In this document: in pieces, positions 61,494 to 64,000 of the stretch | How positions within the stretch are numbered: the stretch's first letter is position 1 | Layout: each line of letters opens with the position of its first letter | Assembly (NCBI RefSeq): GCF_022376295.1 | Contig: NZ_CP060140.1 | Span: 3,910,356-3,974,355 of the forward strand | Length of the DNA: 64,000 nucleotides | Direction of reading: 5' to 3' | Origin: Nodularia sphaerocarpa UHCC 0038 | Lineage (GTDB): Bacteria > Cyanobacteriota > Cyanobacteriia > Cyanobacteriales > Nostocaceae | The notes under the pieces: generated by a model | Database searches by the model: none | The model's input: the letters and a program-made list of their open reading frames with translations, nothing else | What the model was told of the DNA's origin: nothing | Program-made: the position numbers and the translations under genes

Positions 61494-63341
61494 ATGGCGC
61501 TTATAGTTCAAAAATACGGTGGTACATCTGTCGGTTCGGTAGAACGCATTCAAGCTGTTGCACAGCGTGTTTATAACACGGTTAAGGCGGGAAATTCTGT
61601 AGTTGTAGTGGTCTCGGCTATGGGTAAAACTACTGATGGACTGGTGAAAATAGCTAACGAAATTTCTGCAAATCCCAACCGCCGGGAAATGGATATGCTG
61701 CTTTCTACTGGTGAGCAAGTAACGATTGCTTTAGTCAGTATGGCTTTGCAAGAAATCGGACAGCCAGCTATTTCGATGACTGGCGCTCAAGTGGGAATTG
61801 TTACTGAAGCTGAACACACCCGCGCCCGGATTTTGCATATTGAAACCCAACGCCTCAGTTATCACCTGGCTCAAGATAAAGTGGTTGTAGTGGCAGGGTT
61901 TCAGGGGATATCTAGCCTCAGAGATATGGAAATTACGACTTTGGGTCGTGGGGGATCGGACACTTCTGCTGTGGCGATCGCTGCGGCAATTGGCGCAAAC
62001 TTTTGTGAAATTTATACAGATGTACCAGGGATATTAACTACAGACCCCCGCTTGGTGTCCCAAGCGCAGTTAATGGAGGAAATTACCTGCAATGAAATGC
62101 TGGAACTGGCTAGTCTGGGGGCAAAAGTGTTACATCCCCGTGCTGTGGAAATTGCCCGCAACTATGGTGTTCCCCTGGTGGTGAAATCTAGTTGGTCAGA
62201 TGATCCTGGGACTTGGGTAATATCACCGAAACCTCAAGGGCGATCGCTTGTTAACTTAGAAATTGCCCGTCCTGTAGATAATGTAGAATTTGACACCGAC
62301 CAAGCAAAGGTGGCATTGTTGCGCGTACCGGATAAGCCAGGGGTCGCGGCGCGGTTATTTGGAGAAATATCTCGGCAAAATGTAGACGTAGATTTAATTA
62401 TTCAGTCTATACATGAAGGTAATAGTAATGACATTGCTTTTACTGTCACAGCACCCATATTAAAACGCGCTGAAGCTGTAGCAGCAGCCATCGCCCCAGC
62501 TTTGAGAAATCAATCTCACCCCAATTCTGACGAAGCGGAAGTGATGATAGAACAAAATATTGCCAAAGTCAGCATCGCAGGGGCGGGAATGATTGGCCGT
62601 CCTGGGGTAGCGGCTAAAATGTTCGCTACTTTAGCAGAAGCACAAGTGAATATCCAAATGATTTCTACCAGTGAAGTCAAGGTAAGTTGTGTAGTAGATG
62701 CGACCGAATGCGATCGCGCCGTAGCTGCACTTCGTCAGGCTTTTGAAATTGAAGCAGACAACGGACAAAAGGAAATTTCCCCCACTCCCGACTCCCCAAC
62801 TTGCACTGAGCGTAGCCGAAGTGTCCCAACTCCCCCCCCTGTGCGTGGTGTGGCGCTAGATATGAACCAAGCACGTCTCGCAATTCGTCAAGTTCCAGAT
62901 CGTCCGGGGATGGCGGCGAAATTGTTTGGACTATTAGCACAGCACAATGTCAGTGTTGACATGATTATTCAATCACAGCGCTGTCGCATCGTGGACGGTG
63001 TTCCCAAACGAGATATTGCTTTTACCGTCTCGCGGATAGATGGAGAAAGCACACAGAAAATGCTAACTCAAGTCGCGTCCGAATTAGGATGGGGTGAAGT
63101 TGTCTTAGATAATGCGATCGCTAAGGTTAGTATTGTGGGTGCTGGGATGGTCGGACAACCAGGTATTGCGGCTAAAATGTTTGAGGCTTTAGCAAAACAT
63201 CAAATCAATATTCAAATGATTGCTACCTCAGAAATCAAAATTAGCTGTGTCGTAGCACAAGAAGAAGGGGTGAAAGCTTTGCAAGTGATTCACGCCGCCT
63301 TTGGGTTAGCTGGTAGCGAAAAAGTTGTAATCCCAGCTTAA
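61494..63341 (+). CDS. lysC: Aspartate kinase with four ACT domains
   Basis: The 615-residue aspartokinase performs the first step of the Lys/Thr/Met pathway. The kinase domain (about 1-245) starts VQKYGGTSVGSVERI and includes STGEQVTIAL, GRGGSDTSAVA and ELASLGAKVLHPRA. Two ACT pairs follow (about 265-420 and 455-610), each with RVPDKPGVAARLFG/QVPDRPGMAAKLFG and VSIAGAGMIGRPGVAAKMF/VSIVGAGMVGQPGIAAKMF; a double ACT repeat is typical of cyanobacteria. The linker (about 424-448) contains CTERSRSV, encoded by TGCACTGAGCGTAGCCGAAG, a known Nostocales repeat type, apparently inserted in frame. Feedback control by Lys/Thr is expected. Confidence 0.95.
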   Translation: MALIVQKYGGTSVGSVERIQAVAQRVYNTVKAGNSVVVVVSAMGKTTDGLVKIANEISANPNRREMDMLLSTGEQVTIALVSMALQEIGQPAISMTGAQVGIVTEAEHTRARILHIETQRLSYHLAQDKVVVVAGFQGISSLRDMEITTLGRGGSDTSAVAIAAAIGANFCEIYTDVPGILTTDPRLVSQAQLMEEITCNEMLELASLGAKVLHPRAVEIARNYGVPLVVKSSWSDDPGTWVISPKPQGRSLVNLEIARPVDNVEFDTDQAKVALLRVPDKPGVAARLFGEISRQNVDVDLIIQSIHEGNSNDIAFTVTAPILKRAEAVAAAIAPALRNQSHPNSDEAEVMIEQNIAKVSIAGAGMIGRPGVAAKMFATLAEAQVNIQMISTSEVKVSCVVDATECDRAVAALRQAFEIEADNGQKEISPTPDSPTCTERSRSVPTPPPVRGVALDMNQARLAIRQVPDRPGMAAKLFGLLAQHNVSVDMIIQSQRCRIVDGVPKRDIAFTVSRIDGESTQKMLTQVASELGWGEVVLDNAIAKVSIVGAGMVGQPGIAAKMFEALAKHQINIQMIATSEIKISCVVAQEEGVKALQVIHAAFGLAGSEKVVIPA

Positions 63342-63385
63342 TTTGTTATTTGTCATTTGTCATTTGTCATTTGTCATTTGTTATT
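63342..63385. repeat. Heptamer tandem repeat (TTTGTCA)n
   Basis: About five 7-bp units directly after lysC. The complementary (GACAAAT)n tract lies upstream of lysC at 61241-61267. Confidence 0.85.
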
Positions 63386-63465
63386 GCTTATTTACCCAAT
63401 TCCTCAGTGATTCACATTACCATTTTGTTAACGAATATAACAATAGATATATTCGAGAAATAATG

Positions 63466-63596
63466 TAAGTAGGTAAGCATGAATAAACCAAACTATGTTA
63501 CGACTGGTAAACAGGATCCAAACCCTTAATAATGAACAATGACAAATGATCAATGACGATCCTAGCTAGTTAACTTTATTTACGCCGATCTACTTA
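63466..63596 (+). repeat. 131-bp MITE-like repeat with TAAGTAG/CTACTTA ends
   Basis: This runs from TAAGTAGGTAAGCATGAAT to TTTACGCCGATCTACTTA and corresponds to 1666-1784 in reverse orientation. The first half also matches 61180-61236 upstream of lysC, so lysC lies between two copies in direct orientation. The 63342-63701 gap otherwise holds only the heptamer repeat and promoter-region DNA. Confidence 0.75.
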
Positions 63597-63701
63597 GTAG
63601 GGACAATTCATGAATTTTCCCTACAGAGGGTTTTGGAACAAGCATATTTAAATTTAGTCGATGTCTAATAGAATATTATAAATGGAATTATTGAGGAATT
63701 T

Positions 63702-64000
63702 ATGAATGGTCAAATTTTGGATGCACGTTATCAAATACTCAAAGTTCTGAATGTAGAGGAGGTGGTACAAACCTATTTAGTGGAAGATGCTATGCTTCCA
63801 GGTAGCCAATTGGTAATCAAGCAGCTACATCCTGGTAGTGATAATCTCCAACAGTTAACAATACTGCGAGGGTTATTTGCAGATGAGGCAAAAAAGTTAA
63901 AGCAGCTAGGAGAAGAAAACCACCAAATCCAAAATTTAGTTAATTATTTTGAATATAATCAAGAATTTTATATAGTTCAAGAATACATTATTGGTAATAA
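63702..64000 (+). CDS. Protein kinase-like gene, N-terminal part (cut by window edge)
   Basis: An ATG at 63702 with TTGAGGAA upstream opens a frame of 99 codons that runs off the right edge. The start MNGQILDARYQILKVLNVEE through VQTYLVEDAMLPGSQLVIKQ resembles cyanobacterial Ser/Thr kinases: the RYQIL...TYLVED...VIKQL spacing places Lys of the ATP site at VIKQL. The glycine-rich loop (usually GxGxFGxTY) is replaced by LNVEEVVQTY without any Gly. It may be a pseudokinase or an atypical kinase domain. The sequence continues EYIIGN at the edge, so the hinge is just visible. Confidence 0.7.
   Translation, partial: MNGQILDARYQILKVLNVEEVVQTYLVEDAMLPGSQLVIKQLHPGSDNLQQLTILRGLFADEAKKLKQLGEENHQIQNLVNYFEYNQEFYIVQEYIIGN

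Overview
This 64 kb window is chromosomal DNA from a filamentous, probably heterocyst-forming, cyanobacterium of the Nostocales (Nostoc/Anabaena/Nodularia type). The evidence is photosystem I genes (psaK and a second-type psaJ), very frequent HIP1 octamers (GCGATCGC), heptameric short tandem repeats, dense small palindromic repeats in intergenic DNA, a hormogonium polysaccharide (hps) locus, a cyanobacterial two-domain sucrose-phosphate synthase and a four-ACT aspartate kinase. The genus is an inference.

Layout, left to right. 1-5.4 kb: alpha/beta hydrolase (cut by the window edge), sufE, psaK, a Nif11-type peptide, recQ and an unlisted 57-residue membrane peptide. 6.3-9.4 kb: a minus-strand block of a mercuric-reductase-like flavoprotein, a peroxiredoxin and a TVP38/DedA membrane protein, bracketed by inverted copies of one repeat. 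9.6-13.3 kb: a thiol-redox locus (thioredoxin-like lipoprotein, ccdA, a broken thioredoxin) divergent from an ECF-type sigma factor and its membrane anti-sigma factor. 13.6-24.3 kb: a PEP-CTERM-tagged vanadium-haloperoxidase/PAP2-fold protein, a cupin, a second small membrane peptide, an acyl-ACP/acyl-CoA synthetase, a YlqD protein, pyruvate dehydrogenase E2, rtcB, a methyltransferase, a HAD hydrolase and tRNA-Ala(CGC).

24.3-27.8 kb is an accessory island directly behind the tRNA. It holds a MazF/PemK-type toxin remnant, a tightly coupled three-gene cassette of unknown function (TIGR04255-like protein, membrane-anchored HTH protein, and a protein with a Ser-His-Asp-Cys-Asp motif), and a frameshifted remnant of a TnsC/TniB ATPase closely resembling those of type V-K CRISPR-associated transposons. 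An orphan psaJ gene lies immediately beyond. The cassette is the best candidate here for an undescribed system; calling it transposon cargo is inference.

28-41 kb is mostly housekeeping: cell-wall amidase, ribBA, argC, enolase, a DUF433/DUF5615 toxin-antitoxin pair, gloA, clpB, htpG and rpmB. 41.4-49.1 kb is the hps operon: the giant HpsA and pseudopilins HpsB, HpsC and HpsD. A nine-unit, 55-bp tandem array fills the hpsB-hpsC gap, and a strong terminator follows hpsD. A fifth pseudopilin-like gene, a TIGR04282 transferase, an HpsJ-like membrane protein and a GT2 glycosyltransferase come next. 53-64 kb carries a DUF502 protein, nusB, ftsY, a GAF-PP2C phosphatase, sucrose-phosphate synthase, lysC and the start of a protein-kinase-like gene cut by the right edge.

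Several repeat families recur: a perfect 30-bp palindrome (four copies), a MITE-like element with GTGTACAC ends, a 119-131 bp element with TAAGTAG ends, and an element with GGCGTTGC ends. All were found by reading by eye, so more diverged copies may have been missed.
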